Shown piece after piece: positions 36,565 through 45,495 of a stretch of 64,000 nucleotides of DNA; position 1 is the stretch's first letter; each line of letters starts with the position of its first letter. The stretch comes from Renibacterium sp. GTDB lineage: Bacteria; Actinomycetota; Actinomycetes; Actinomycetales; Micrococcaceae. The notes below the pieces were generated by a model that saw nothing but the letters and a program-made list of their open reading frames with translations, searched no databases and was not told the origin of the DNA. The translations under genes were made by a program, and so were the position numbers. The stretch covers positions 310,001 through 374,000 of the forward strand of contig JAFOLH010000008.1 in the NCBI GenBank assembly GCA_017419405.1. The letters are read 5' to 3'.

Positions 36565-36593
36565 TGGAGGGGCGAGGAAGCCGGAGTGGGCGC

Positions 36594-37592
36594 TCAGAGG
36601 ATTTCCAAGCCATGCGGATGCGGCAGCCCGGGCAGGGTCGAGCCGGCGAGGGTACTGGCAATCCACAACGTGCGGTGCAGGTCCTTCTCGTGGTTCGGCT
36701 TGGCGGCGAACCAGAGCGCGTCTTCGACTTCGCGCAAGATCGTCCACTCCCGGGCGATCTCCGGGTCCAGCCCAGCGGCCGCGCAGAGCCGGTGCAACCG
36801 GTCCAGCAGGGCGAGTTCCGGGTTCTGTGCCGCATAATCACGCAGTCGGTTGCTGAGCATCGGTCCTACCGCGTATTCGGCTTCGCCCAGGATCCCTTGC
36901 GGATCGATCACCAGGAAATCTTCGGGTTCCCATCCCGTGGTGCCCGGCTTGGCCAGGATGTTCATCCCGTGCATGTCGCCGTGCACCAGAACATCGTTGG
37001 CCTCCCGCCGCCCGACCGAACCCCGGGTCTGACAGACTTCCAGGGCGGCCTCGAGCAGCCAGCGCGGAAACGGTTCGCCCAGCCGGTCCCATTCGGCCGG
37101 CAGCTCATCGCTCCAGTGCTCGGCGCGTTCCGCCAACGACGGCAGACTGGCCCAACCGGGGCGCTCATCGGGCCGGATCGACAAATCGCGGAGCAAGGCG
37201 CCCCAGACCCGAACCGCTTCATCCGGGGGCGCGGCCTGCAGCCAGCGCGCGGCGTCGAGCCGCTCGAGCAGCAAGGCGAAGTCGGCTTCATCATGGTCCA
37301 GAAGCCGGACCGCGCCGACCCCGTTCCACAGCCTCAGGGTCGCTGCTTCGTGCGCGATGTCTTCGTAGGGAAAAGTTATCTTCAGCACCGCGGCCGTGCC
37401 ATCGCCGGTGCGCACCGGTATTGCGATGCCGCTGAAACCGTTCCAAGGCTCTTGGCCGGGGCGCAGATCCACGCGCAGCTGCCAGCGTTCCAGGGCGTCC
37501 TGGATCAGTTGTGGCAGCCGGGCGAGCCAGGCCCGCCGCTCGGCGGAATCGCTGTACCGGCGGACCAGATCGGCTGGCAGCGGGACGGTCAT
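36594..37592 (-). CDS. Aminoglycoside/hydroxyurea-type phosphotransferase (APH(6)-like)
   Basis: 332-residue kinase of the APH family resembling streptomycin 6-kinases. The Brenner motif is VLVHGDMHGMNIL (H-D-N catalytic loop) and the metal aspartate lies in FLVIDPQGILGEAEYAVG. The nucleotide lobe has AAVLKITFPYED with E in HEAATLRLW. Whether it gives drug resistance is unknown; chromosomal actinobacterial homologues are often of unknown substrate. It overlaps the next gene (DUF4439) by 4 bases and is downstream of it. Confidence 0.83.
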   Translation of the reverse strand: MTVPLPADLVRRYSDSAERRAWLARLPQLIQDALERWQLRVDLRPGQEPWNGFSGIAIPVRTGDGTAAVLKITFPYEDIAHEAATLRLWNGVGAVRLLDHDEADFALLLERLDAARWLQAAPPDEAVRVWGALLRDLSIRPDERPGWASLPSLAERAEHWSDELPAEWDRLGEPFPRWLLEAALEVCQTRGSVGRREANDVLVHGDMHGMNILAKPGTTGWEPEDFLVIDPQGILGEAEYAVGPMLSNRLRDYAAQNPELALLDRLHRLCAAAGLDPEIAREWTILREVEDALWFAAKPNHEKDLHRTLWIASTLAGSTLPGLPHPHGLEIL

Positions 37593-39742
37593 TCCGGCAT
37601 CCCGGGCAACGCGCGCGACGGCGGCGACCAGAGCATCAGGTTCTGGCCGGTACCGAGCAACTGATTGATCGCCCAGTCGCGGAGCGGGCCATCGCTCAGG
37701 CCGATCAAATCCCCGTAGGCGAGCGACAACTGGTCCTCGACCATGGCCAGGGCGGCAGCCGGCTGAGTGCTGAACGCCGGGTCCAGGACGAAGGCGGGTT
37801 CACGTATCGGCGGTTGCGTGCAGTGCGAACGCAACTGCTCCTCCGCTGCATCCAAAGCGGCGCGATGGCTGGTGAGCAGTTTCATCGCGAGCCGGGAGCT
37901 GTCCGCCGAGGGGATCCGGGCGGCCACCAGTTGGTAGGCATACGCGGATTTCTGCTCGGCCAAAGCGACGGCGGCCAAAGCACTTTGGGTGCTGGGCGCT
38001 GTCGTGGCCTCCGGAGCCAACGGTGCCAAGGTGCCGGCGCAAGCGGTTGCCGGCGCGCTTGCTGTCGCCGGGTTGGCGATGCTTGCGGCTGGAAGCCCGG
38101 TGACCTGGGCCAGGTATTGGCTGGCCAGCGCTTGGCCGGTACCTGCTGCGGCAAGCAATCTGGCGATGCCCGGCTCGACGGAACGTGCTGCGCCGAGGTT
38201 TCCGGCCGCGGCCCGGGCCAATCCGGCGATCAATCCCGGCAGGTCGGTGGGCGGGACGCCGTCCGCTGCCGGAGTTGCTTCCGGGCCGGTTCCCGGACTG
38301 GCTGGGCCGGATGCCGCCTGGCCCGGTCCGGAAGCTGCCGCGGCTCCGCTCGATTCCGGCCGGGCCAAGGCGGCCGTTGCCGCAGTCAGCGTGTTGATCG
38401 CGTATTTCAGTGCCGGATCGGCTGCCGGGGGCGGCGCAGCGCTGAGCTGTTTGGCCTGCGCCAGCAGCGTGTTGCTGTCCTTCTCGGCGGCAATCCGAGC
38501 CAGTTCGCCCTGGTCCGGGCCGATTGGCTCCACTGGCCGGACGGAAATGCTGGATCCGAGGGCGACGACCAGGATTCCGACCAGCAAGAGCATCGCGACC
38601 CGGCGGAGCCAGGTTGCCAGGCGTCTGCCCAGGGAGCGGCCCGGCCGTACGGCGGCCTTGGCCCGGCCGCGGGCTTTTTCTTCGGAACGGAGCGCTTGCC
38701 GGGTTGCCGCTGCGGGGGCCACCGGCCCAGGATCCGGGGCCGGCGGTGCAGTTGACGGCTCGGGATCCGCCAGGAACTCGGTCGCCGGCAACTCAGGGTC
38801 GGCAGGCTCCGCCTCGGCCGGTTCGGCCGGTTCGGCCAGTTCGACCGGCTCGACCGGTTCTGGTTCGACCGGTTCTGGTTCGACCGGCTCGGTCGGTTCT
38901 GGCTCGGTCGGTTCTGGCTCGGCCGGTTCTGGTTCGACTGGCTCTGGCTCTGGCTCGGCTACCGTTCCGGCTGTTTCAGCCGGTTGCAGCTCCGGCTCGG
39001 TGGCGGTTTCGGTGGGCAGATCCGACGGAAGGTCAGCGGTTTCCGGTGCGGAATCGCCGGTGGGGGTTTCCGAGTCCGTCTCCGGGGTCGCGTCGGCGGG
39101 CGGTGCGGGTTCGGCGGGCGAGGTTGCTTCGACGGGGGCGGCCCTGGCCGCCGGTGGGACAGTTTCAACTGATTGCGACGCCGGGTCGGTGGCCGGCTCG
39201 GCCGGGTCAACCGACGCCGGCTCGGCCGGCTCGGCGGGTTCAGCCGACGCCGGCTCGGCGGGCTCGGCGGGTTTAACCGGTTGTGGCTCCGGCTCGGTGG
39301 CGGTTTCGGTGGGCAGGTCTGACGGAAAGTCAGCGGTTTCCGGTGCGGAATCGCCGGTGGGGGTTTCCGAGTCCGTCTCCGGGGTCGCGTCGGCGGGCGG
39401 TGCGGGTTCGGCGGGCGAGGTCGCTTCGGCGGGGGAGGTCTTGGCCGCCGGTTTGGCAGTTTCAACTGGTTGCGGGGCCGGTTCGGCCGGGACAACCGGC
39501 TCCGGTTCGGCTACCGGTTCGGCGGTTTCAGCCGGCTCCGGGGCGGCCGGGGTGACTGAAATCACGGGGGGACCGGCAGGCGCGCTGGCCCGGCGGGTTT
39601 TCTTCTTTTTCGGCGCGGTCGAGGCCTGCCCTATTTGCGCCGGATCTTGCTGCTGCATCGGCTGCTGGGCGACCGAATCCTCGGCGGCGCCCGGCTTGCT
39701 GCCGCCGTCGGGCCGGTTCTGCGCGGTCTCTGGGTCAGTCAC
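37589..39742 (-). CDS. DUF4439 membrane protein with long acidic repeat region
   Basis: 717 residues from a GTG start. Residues about 50-330 are rich in Pro, Glu, Ala and Thr with EPE/EPT runs and an internal duplication. A basic stretch (RSLGRRLATWLRR) leads into one membrane helix (about 374-400, VAMLLLVGILVVALGSS). The C-terminal about 140 residues match the ferritin-like DUF4439 domain (ALAAVALAEQKSAYAYQLVAARI, ALAMVEDQLSLAYGDLIG). The acidic part would be cytoplasmic and the ferritin-like part outside. DUF4439 genes next to rimP are usual in Micrococcaceae; the long acidic region is unusual. Function unknown. Confidence 0.82.
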   Translation of the reverse strand: MTDPETAQNRPDGGSKPGAAEDSVAQQPMQQQDPAQIGQASTAPKKKKTRRASAPAGPPVISVTPAAPEPAETAEPVAEPEPVVPAEPAPQPVETAKPAAKTSPAEATSPAEPAPPADATPETDSETPTGDSAPETADFPSDLPTETATEPEPQPVKPAEPAEPASAEPAEPAEPASVDPAEPATDPASQSVETVPPAARAAPVEATSPAEPAPPADATPETDSETPTGDSAPETADLPSDLPTETATEPELQPAETAGTVAEPEPEPVEPEPAEPEPTEPEPTEPVEPEPVEPEPVEPVELAEPAEPAEAEPADPELPATEFLADPEPSTAPPAPDPGPVAPAAATRQALRSEEKARGRAKAAVRPGRSLGRRLATWLRRVAMLLLVGILVVALGSSISVRPVEPIGPDQGELARIAAEKDSNTLLAQAKQLSAAPPPAADPALKYAINTLTAATAALARPESSGAAAASGPGQAASGPASPGTGPEATPAADGVPPTDLPGLIAGLARAAAGNLGAARSVEPGIARLLAAAGTGQALASQYLAQVTGLPAASIANPATASAPATACAGTLAPLAPEATTAPSTQSALAAVALAEQKSAYAYQLVAARIPSADSSRLAMKLLTSHRAALDAAEEQLRSHCTQPPIREPAFVLDPAFSTQPAAALAMVEDQLSLAYGDLIGLSDGPLRDWAINQLLGTGQNLMLWSPPSRALPGMPE
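38990..39131 (-). repeat. Internal 142-base direct repeat, copy A
   Basis: Same sequence as 39287-39428 with 4 substitutions, offset 297 bases (99 codons), in frame. It encodes the SPAEPAPPADATPETDSE-type segment of the DUF4439 protein's acidic region. Confidence 0.9.
39287..39428 (-). repeat. Internal 142-base direct repeat, copy B
   Basis: Partner of the copy at 38990-39131. High identity at silent positions as well shows a recent duplication rather than selection for similar residues. Confidence 0.9.
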
Positions 39743-39845
39743 AAACCTCGATCATGCCATGTTTGGCCCGGCTTCGCTGGACGCGGACGCCTGGTCGGCC
39801 CGGCCCGGAAACCGCCCGCCGTCGCAAAACCGGCCCGGTAATCGG

Positions 39846-39851
39846 TAGGCT
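39846..39851 (+). promoter_or_regulatory. Likely -10 box of the rimP-nusA operon
   Basis: TAGGCT directly ahead of an in-frame ATG at 39852. Transcription would start near 39858, after that ATG, which supports the later start codon at 39906. Confidence 0.4.
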
Positions 39852-39905
39852 ATGTCTACAACATCATCACGTGGGAGCCCGAAGGGGCACAGGAAGGCTT
39901 CGCGC

Positions 39906-40511
39906 ATGTCCAAGCCGGATCGGCCGCAGAAACCAGTATCGAGCACTGCCGCAGAAGCACAGCGGCTCCGCGAACTCCTGCAACCCACGGTTGAGGAGAA
40001 CGCGTTGTTCCTCGAGGATGTCAGCATCCATGTCGCGGGAACCCATCGGACCGTCCACGTCGCCGTCGATCTGCCTGAAGACCAGCTCGGCAGCGTGAGC
40101 CTGGACGCGATCGCGGCGATTTCGCAGCTGCTTTCTGCGGTGCTGGACGCCGATCCGGCGGACGACGGACGCCCTTATGATTTGGAAGTCTCCTCCCCGG
40201 GAGTGAGCCGCCCGCTGACCGAACCGCGGCATTGGCGCCGGGCCACCGGCCACTTGGTGACGCTCAAGCTGGTCAAGGGCAGCCAGAGCGATCTGGGCGA
40301 ACTGATCACCGGCCGGTTGGTCGAGGTGGCGGAATCCGGAGTCACGGTCCGGCCGGAGTTGCCGGTAAAAAAGGGAATGAAGCCCAAGCAGGGCGACCCG
40401 GAGTTCATTGAGTTCGTGCGGATTCGCAAGGGCACTGTCGAGGTCGAGTTCACTCGCCTGGACGAAGCAGAAGAGGTCGGGACAGTTGCCGACCAGAAAG
40501 GTCAGGATTGA
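39906..40511 (+). CDS. rimP: Ribosome maturation factor RimP
   Basis: Needed for 30S subunit maturation. 201 residues from the ATG at 39906, which has AGGAAGG about 9 bases upstream; an earlier ATG at 39852 sits against a -10 box and is unlikely. [22 protein letters not shown], then [22 protein letters not shown], are the typical N-domain and SPG loop; an SH3-like C-domain follows. Slightly longer than average, with a charged C-terminal tail. NusA follows after one base. Confidence 0.93.
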   Translation: MSKPDRPQKPVSSTAAEAQRLRELLQPTVEENALFLEDVSIHVAGTHRTVHVAVDLPEDQLGSVSLDAIAAISQLLSAVLDADPADDGRPYDLEVSSPGVSRPLTEPRHWRRATGHLVTLKLVKGSQSDLGELITGRLVEVAESGVTVRPELPVKKGMKPKQGDPEFIEFVRIRKGTVEVEFTRLDEAEEVGTVADQKGQD

Positions 40512-40512
40512 G

Positions 40513-41499
40513 ATGGATATTGACATGAGCGCGCTGCGTTTGCTGGAGCGCGAGCGTGAAATTCCGCTCGAAAAGCTCATCCCGACCATTGAGCAGGCAC
40601 TGCTGGTGGCTTATCACAAGTCGCCGGGAGCGATCGATCAGGCGCGTGCCGAATTGGACCGCAAGAGCGGTCACGTGACGATCTGGGCCGCCGAAGTCGA
40701 CGACGACGGCGTCGTTGTCGGCGAGTTCGACGATACCCCGGCGGATTTCGGCCGAATCGCCGCGAGCACCGCCCGGCAAATCATCCTGCAGCGTTTGCGC
40801 GATGTGGAAGACGACAATGTGCTCGGCGAATTCCGCGGCAAAGAAGGCGAGCTCGTCGCAGGCCAGATCCAGCAAGGCCACAATCCGCACATGGTCCAGG
40901 TCAACCTCGGTTCGGTCGAGGCGGTTTTGCCGCCCACCGAGCAGGCACCGGGCGAATCGTACCCGCACGGCAGCCGGATCCGGGCCTTCGTGATCGACGT
41001 GCACCGTGGGCCCAAGGGTCCCTCGATCACGCTCTCCCGGTCCCATCCGGGACTGGTCCGCAAGCTTTTCGAACTCGAAGTACCGGAAATCGCGGACAAG
41101 TCCGTGGAGATCGTGGCGCTGGCCCGGGAAGCCGGCCACCGGACCAAAATCGCGGTCAAGGCGCACCGTCCCGGAATCAACGCCAAGGGCGCCTGCATCG
41201 GCGAAATGGGCGCCCGGGTGCGGGCCGTGATGAACGAACTCAACGACGAGAAGATCGACATCGTGGACTACAGCGATGATCCGGCGACCTTCATCGCGAG
41301 TTCGCTGTCCCCGTCGCGGGTGAATTCGGTGACCATCGTGGACGAGGCCACCCGCTCGGCCCGGGTGGTCGTGCCGGATTACCAGCTCTCTTTGGCGATC
41401 GGCAAAGAGGGGCAAAATGCCCGTTTGGCCGCGAAACTCACCGGTTGGCGGATCGACATCGTCTCCGATGCGGTCGCCGCCGAGACGCCGGAAGCCTGA
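40513..41499 (+). CDS. nusA: Transcription termination/antitermination factor NusA
   Basis: RNA-polymerase-associated factor, 328 residues, the short form without C-terminal acidic repeats, as in other actinobacteria. The N-terminal domain ([33 protein letters not shown]) is followed by an S1 domain and KH domains ([32 protein letters not shown], then [24 protein letters not shown]). Start ATG at 40513 with AAAGG upstream; another in-frame ATG at 40525. Confidence 0.95.
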   Translation: MDIDMSALRLLEREREIPLEKLIPTIEQALLVAYHKSPGAIDQARAELDRKSGHVTIWAAEVDDDGVVVGEFDDTPADFGRIAASTARQIILQRLRDVEDDNVLGEFRGKEGELVAGQIQQGHNPHMVQVNLGSVEAVLPPTEQAPGESYPHGSRIRAFVIDVHRGPKGPSITLSRSHPGLVRKLFELEVPEIADKSVEIVALAREAGHRTKIAVKAHRPGINAKGACIGEMGARVRAVMNELNDEKIDIVDYSDDPATFIASSLSPSRVNSVTIVDEATRSARVVVPDYQLSLAIGKEGQNARLAAKLTGWRIDIVSDAVAAETPEA

Positions 41500-41537
41500 T
41501 CCGCCGCGGCATTTGGGCGGCAGGGGTGCCGGGGCGC

Positions 41538-41543
41538 TAGAAT
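41538..41543 (+). promoter_or_regulatory. Possible internal promoter before ylxR-infB
   Basis: TAGAAT in the 92-base nusA-ylxR gap; TTGGGC at 41513-41518 is 19 bases away, longer than ideal. May give separate expression of ylxR-infB. Confidence 0.35.
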
Positions 41544-41591
41544 AGTGGAGGCCGGGTCTATCGACCAACGCATCCCATCGAAGGCAGTGCA

Positions 41592-41900
41592 GTGGATTCA
41601 ACGCAGGTTCCTGCGTCCAGAATGCCTCTGCGCACCTGCATCGGATGCCGACGTCGGGACGCCCAGCCGAATCTGTTGCGAGTGGTGAAGAACGTTTCCG
41701 GTCTTTTGGAAGCGGATCCGCGCCGCCGGTCGGCAGGCCGGGGTGCTTGGCTGCATCCCGATCAGGCCTGTTTCGCCTTGGCGGTCAAGCGGCATGGTTT
41801 CGCGCGCGCCTTCAAGGGCGAATGCGATCCCGGTGCCCTGGAACGCTACTTCGCAGCAGAACTAAGAACTGTCCAACCTGAAAGCGGGTCAGAAAACTGA
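41592..41900 (+). CDS. ylxR: YlxR-family RNA-binding protein
   Basis: 102-residue YlxR (DUF448) protein, a small nucleic-acid-binding protein always found between nusA and inf[24 protein letters not shown] and [30 protein letters not shown] match the family, including the GRGAWLH loop. The GTG at 41592 is used; the ATG at 41622, directly before PLRTCIGC, is an alternative. Confidence 0.93.
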   Translation: MDSTQVPASRMPLRTCIGCRRRDAQPNLLRVVKNVSGLLEADPRRRSAGRGAWLHPDQACFALAVKRHGFARAFKGECDPGALERYFAAELRTVQPESGSEN

Positions 41901-41909
41901 TGGAAACCC

Positions 41910-41949
41910 GATGAGTGCCCAGCGATGAGTGCCCGGTAATGAGTGTCCC
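41910..41949 (+). repeat. Three short direct repeats in the ylxR-infB gap
   Basis: GATGAGTGCCC at 41910-41920 and 41924-41934, then AATGAGTGTCCC at 41938-41949, with a 14-base period. Each contains an out-of-frame ATG-AGT. Role unknown. Confidence 0.6.
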
Positions 41950-42044
41950 AGTGCGCTCTAGCGTCGGACATTCCACCCTGGAATCCCGACTGAAGAATTA
42001 GACGGTTCGTGCCTGACTCGGTGCGAGCCGAGACAGGAGAAAGC

Positions 42045-44864
42045 GTGGCTAAGGCCCGTGTACATGAGCTCGCCAAAGAGCTCGGAATCACTTCCAAAGA
42101 TGCAGTTGCAAAACTGCAGGAACTGGGCGAATTCGTTCGCTCGGCGTCATCGACCATCGAAGCTCCGGTGGTGAAGAAACTTCGCGATGCGTTCCCGAAC
42201 GCGGGAACACCGGCAGAGTCCGCTGCGCCCAAGTCGGCGGCGCGTCCAGCCCCCAAGGCTCCGGCCAAAGCCGAATCGGCACCGGCTGCAGAAGCTGCCG
42301 CGCCGGCTCCCGCCGCACCTGCGGCACCCGCTGCTCCGGCCGCCAAGGCAGCTGAAGCCCCGGCCGCCGAAACCGCAAAGGCACCGGCGGCAAAGCCGGA
42401 TTCCAGCAGCACGGCGCGTCCGGGCGCAGCCCGTCCCGGTGCCGCTGGTCCGCGACCGGGCAACAACCCGTTCGCCACCTCGCAGGGCATGCCGCGCGCC
42501 GGCGCCCGGGGCGATGGCGAACGTACCCCGGCCGCTCCGGCAGCCGGCTCCGGCGGGCCCCGTCCCGGCGGTCCGCGTCCCGGGGCCCCGCGCCCGGGGA
42601 ACAACCCCTTCGCCTCATCCCAGGGCATGCCGCGCGCCGGCGCCCGGGGCGATGGCGAACGTCCGGGTGGTCCGCGCCCGGCAGCCGGCGCTGGCGGTCC
42701 CCGTCCGGGCGCCCCGCGTCCCGGCGGCGCTCCGCGCCCAGGTGGTGCCGGTGGAAACCGTCCCACTCCGGGCATGATGCCCAACCGCACCGAACGTCCG
42801 GCTCCGGCCGGTCGTGGCGGTCCGGGCGGTGCCGGCGGTGGCCGTGGTGGCCCCGGCGGTGCAGCCCGTCCCGGTGGCGGCGCGCCGGCCGGTGGTGGCT
42901 TCGGCAAGGGCGGTCGCGGTCGCGGCGGCACCCAGGGTGCCTTCGGCAAGGGCGGCGCCGGTCGTGGCAAGCAGCGCAAGTCGAAGCGGGCGAAGCGGCA
43001 GGAACTGGAGCAGATGAGTGCTCCGTCGCTGGGTGGCGTGAGCGTACCCCGCGGCGACGGCAATACCGTGGTCCGGCTCCGTCGTGGCTCTTCGATCACC
43101 GATTTCGCGGACAAGATCGAGGCCAACCCGGCAGCGTTGGTCACCGTGCTCTTCCACTTGGGCGAAATGGCGACCGCCACGCAGTCCCTGGACGAAGAGA
43201 CCTTCGCCCTGCTCGGTGAGGAACTCGGCTACAAACTGCAGGTCGTTTCGCCGGAGGACGAGGAGCGCGAGCTGCTCAGCACCTTCGACATCGACTTCGA
43301 TGCCGAACTCGACGCCGAAGGCGACGAAGACCTCGAGGCACGTCCGCCGGTAGTCACCGTGATGGGCCACGTCGACCACGGTAAGACCCGTTTGCTCGAC
43401 GCGATCCGCAACTCGGACGTCGTCGCCGGCGAACACGGTGGCATCACCCAGCACATCGGTGCTTACCAGGTGAACCACGTGCACGAAGGCGAGATCCGCA
43501 AGATCACCTTCATCGACACCCCGGGCCACGAGGCGTTCACCGCCATGCGTGCCCGTGGTGCCAAGGTCACCGACATCGCGATCCTGGTGGTCGCCGCGGA
43601 CGACGGTGTGATGCCGCAGACCGTTGAAGCACTCAACCACGCGCAGGCGGCCGGCGTGCCGATCGTGGTCGCGGTGAACAAGATCGACAAGGAAGGCGCG
43701 AACCCGGAGAAGATCCGCGGCCAGCTCACCGAGTACGGTCTGGTGCCGGAAGAGTACGGCGGCGAGACCATGTTCGTCGACGTTTCGGCCCGGCAGAACC
43801 AGAACATCGATGCCTTGCTCGAAGCCGTCATGCTGACCGCAGACGCCGCGCTGGACCTGCGGGCCAACCCGAACAAGGACGCTCGCGGCATCGCGATCGA
43901 AGCGAACTTGGACAAGGGCCGCGGTTCGGTCGCCACCGTGCTGGTGCAGTCCGGCACCTTGGCGGTCGGCGACACGATCGTCGCCGGTACCGCGCACGGC
44001 CGGGTCCGGGCGATGTTCGACGACGACGGTTCCGCGGTCACCGAAGCCGGACCTTCGCGTCCGGTCCAGGTGCTCGGCCTGTCGTCGGTGCCCCGTGCCG
44101 GTGACACCTTCTTCGTGACCGGTGACGAGCGCACGGCGCGTCAGATCGCCGAGAAGCGCGAAGCCGCGGACCGCAATGCGGCCCTGGCCAAGCGTCGCAA
44201 GCGGATCAGCCTGGAAGACTTCGACCAGGCGGTCGCCGATGGCAAGGTCGATACCCTCAACCTGATCCTCAAGGGCGACGTCTCCGGTGCGGTTGAAGCA
44301 CTCGAAGATTCCTTGCTCAAGATCGACGTCGGCGAAGGCGTGCAGCTGCGCGTCATCCACCGCGGTGTCGGTGCGATCACGCAGAACGACGTCAACCTGG
44401 CGACCGTGGACAGCGCGATCATCATCGGCTTCAACGTCAAGCCGGCCGAGCGGGTGGCCGAACTGGCCGACCGCGAAGGCGTCGACATGCGCTTCTACTC
44501 GGTCATCTACGCGGCGATCGACGACATCGAGCTGGCGCTCAAGGGCATGCTCAAGCCGGAATACGAGGAAGTCCAGTTGGGCACCGCGGAAATCCGCGAG
44601 ATCTTCCGGTCGTCCAAGTTCGGCAACATCGCCGGTTCGATTGTGCGCAGCGGCTTGATCCGACGCAATGCGAAGGCACGCGTGCTCCGCAACGGCGAAG
44701 TCATCGGGGACAACCTCACGGTGGACTCGCTCAAGCGGTTCAAGGACGATGCCACCGAGGTCCGCGAAGGCTTCGAGTGCGGCATCGGCCTCGGCTCGTT
44801 CAACAACCTGCAGCTCGAAGACATCATCGAGACCTTCGAAATGCGTGAGAAGCCGCGGGTCTAG
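42045..44864 (+). CDS. infB: Translation initiation factor IF-2
   Basis: GTPase that brings initiator tRNA to the 30S subunit. 939 residues from the GTG at 42045 (AGGAGA upstream). The IF2 N-terminal domain ([28 protein letters not shown]) is followed by a long Ala/Pro then Gly/Arg/Pro-rich linker (residues about 75-320), as in other actinobacteria, containing a repeated NNPFA(T/S)[11 protein letters not shown] motif. The G domain starts near 440: [25 protein letters not shown]-terminal domains are complete. An RBS-proximal hairpin (CTCGG/CCGAG, 42018-42033) precedes it. Confidence 0.96.
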   Translation: MAKARVHELAKELGITSKDAVAKLQELGEFVRSASSTIEAPVVKKLRDAFPNAGTPAESAAPKSAARPAPKAPAKAESAPAAEAAAPAPAAPAAPAAPAAKAAEAPAAETAKAPAAKPDSSSTARPGAARPGAAGPRPGNNPFATSQGMPRAGARGDGERTPAAPAAGSGGPRPGGPRPGAPRPGNNPFASSQGMPRAGARGDGERPGGPRPAAGAGGPRPGAPRPGGAPRPGGAGGNRPTPGMMPNRTERPAPAGRGGPGGAGGGRGGPGGAARPGGGAPAGGGFGKGGRGRGGTQGAFGKGGAGRGKQRKSKRAKRQELEQMSAPSLGGVSVPRGDGNTVVRLRRGSSITDFADKIEANPAALVTVLFHLGEMATATQSLDEETFALLGEELGYKLQVVSPEDEERELLSTFDIDFDAELDAEGDEDLEARPPVVTVMGHVDHGKTRLLDAIRNSDVVAGEHGGITQHIGAYQVNHVHEGEIRKITFIDTPGHEAFTAMRARGAKVTDIAILVVAADDGVMPQTVEALNHAQAAGVPIVVAVNKIDKEGANPEKIRGQLTEYGLVPEEYGGETMFVDVSARQNQNIDALLEAVMLTADAALDLRANPNKDARGIAIEANLDKGRGSVATVLVQSGTLAVGDTIVAGTAHGRVRAMFDDDGSAVTEAGPSRPVQVLGLSSVPRAGDTFFVTGDERTARQIAEKREAADRNAALAKRRKRISLEDFDQAVADGKVDTLNLILKGDVSGAVEALEDSLLKIDVGEGVQLRVIHRGVGAITQNDVNLATVDSAIIIGFNVKPAERVAELADREGVDMRFYSVIYAAIDDIELALKGMLKPEYEEVQLGTAEIREIFRSSKFGNIAGSIVRSGLIRRNAKARVLRNGEVIGDNLTVDSLKRFKDDATEVREGFECGIGLGSFNNLQLEDIIETFEMREKPRV

Positions 44865-44880
44865 TCAGTAACCACTCGCT

Positions 44881-44935
44881 GAGTGGGCAGATCTGCAGGT
44901 TGCAACTCCGGTTTGACCTGCAGATCTGCCCACTC
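44881..44935. terminator. Perfect 20-bp hairpin between infB and rbfA
   Basis: GAGTGGGCAGATCTGCAGGT (44881-44900) and its exact complement (44916-44935) with a 15-base loop. Between co-directional genes and directly ahead of the rbfA RBS, so it may act as attenuator, processing site or RNA stabiliser rather than a simple terminator. Shares loop and flank sequence with the hairpin at 3255-3315. Confidence 0.6.
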
Positions 44936-44956
44936 GATGCGATTGAAGGAGGAATC

Positions 44957-45388
44957 ATGGCCGATCCGGCTCGGGCTGCACGACTGGCCCAACGAATCAA
45001 AGTGATCGTCGCCGAGGCGCTGCGCAAGCAGGTCAAGCAGCCCGGCGTGGAGAACATCACGATCACCGAAACCCGCGTCACCAATGATTTGCAGCACGCG
45101 ACGATCTATTACACGATCTTCGGCGATGCCGAGGCCCGGAAAGAGGCCGAGGAGTCGCTGGAAAAGTCCCGGGGCATCCTGCGCCGCGAAGTGGGCCGGA
45201 ACCTGACCATCCGGCTCACGCCCACCCTGGAGTTCATCTCCGATGAGGTCCCGGAAACGGCCAGCCATGTCGAAGAGCTGATCCGGCAGGCCAAGGAGCG
45301 CGACGCCGAACTGGCCGCGCAGGCAGCCCGGGCAGAGTTCGCCGGCGATGCGGATCCGTACAAGAAGCCCGAGGACGACGAAGCCTAG
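44957..45388 (+). CDS. rbfA: 30S ribosome-binding factor RbfA
   Basis: Late 30S maturation factor that binds near the 16S 5' end. 143 residues. The KH-like core is seen in ARAARLAQRIKVIVAEALRKQVKQPGVENITITETRVTNDLQHATIYYTI and IRLTPTLEFISDEVPE. An acidic tail follows. ATG at 44957 with AAGGAGG 4 bases ahead; the frame opens further upstream through the hairpin but without family support. Confidence 0.95.
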   Translation: MADPARAARLAQRIKVIVAEALRKQVKQPGVENITITETRVTNDLQHATIYYTIFGDAEARKEAEESLEKSRGILRREVGRNLTIRLTPTLEFISDEVPETASHVEELIRQAKERDAELAAQAARAEFAGDADPYKKPEDDEA

Positions 45389-45406
45389 CTCCCAGCTTTC
45401 TGGCTG

Positions 45407-45466
45407 ACAGGTGCAAGCGGTGTCGACAGGTTGTTCATTGGACCTGTCGACACCGCTTGCACCTGT
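45407..45466. terminator. Perfect 25-bp hairpin between convergent rbfA and aminotransferase genes
   Basis: Arms 45407-45431 and 45442-45466 are exact complements around a 10-base loop (TGTTCATTGG), followed by a short T run (TTTTT, 45466-45470). The strongest hairpin in the window and a good bidirectional terminator. Confidence 0.85.
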
Positions 45467-45495
45467 TTTTGGCTGCGCCAGGGCAGCCAGGGCGA

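Noticed and set aside
37989-39848. 619-codon open frame with Gly-Ser repeats antisense to the DUF4439 gene
   Set aside because: A shadow of the Pro/Glu-rich repeats on the other strand; no signal, RBS or domain, and it would run over the rimP promoter.
39852-39905. ATG at 39852 as start of rimP
   Set aside because: It directly follows a TAGGCT -10 box, so it would lie upstream of the expected transcription start; the extra residues do not look like RimP.
42615-44360. 581-codon open frame antisense to infB
   Set aside because: infB is unmistakable in the sense frame; the antisense frame has no recognisable features.
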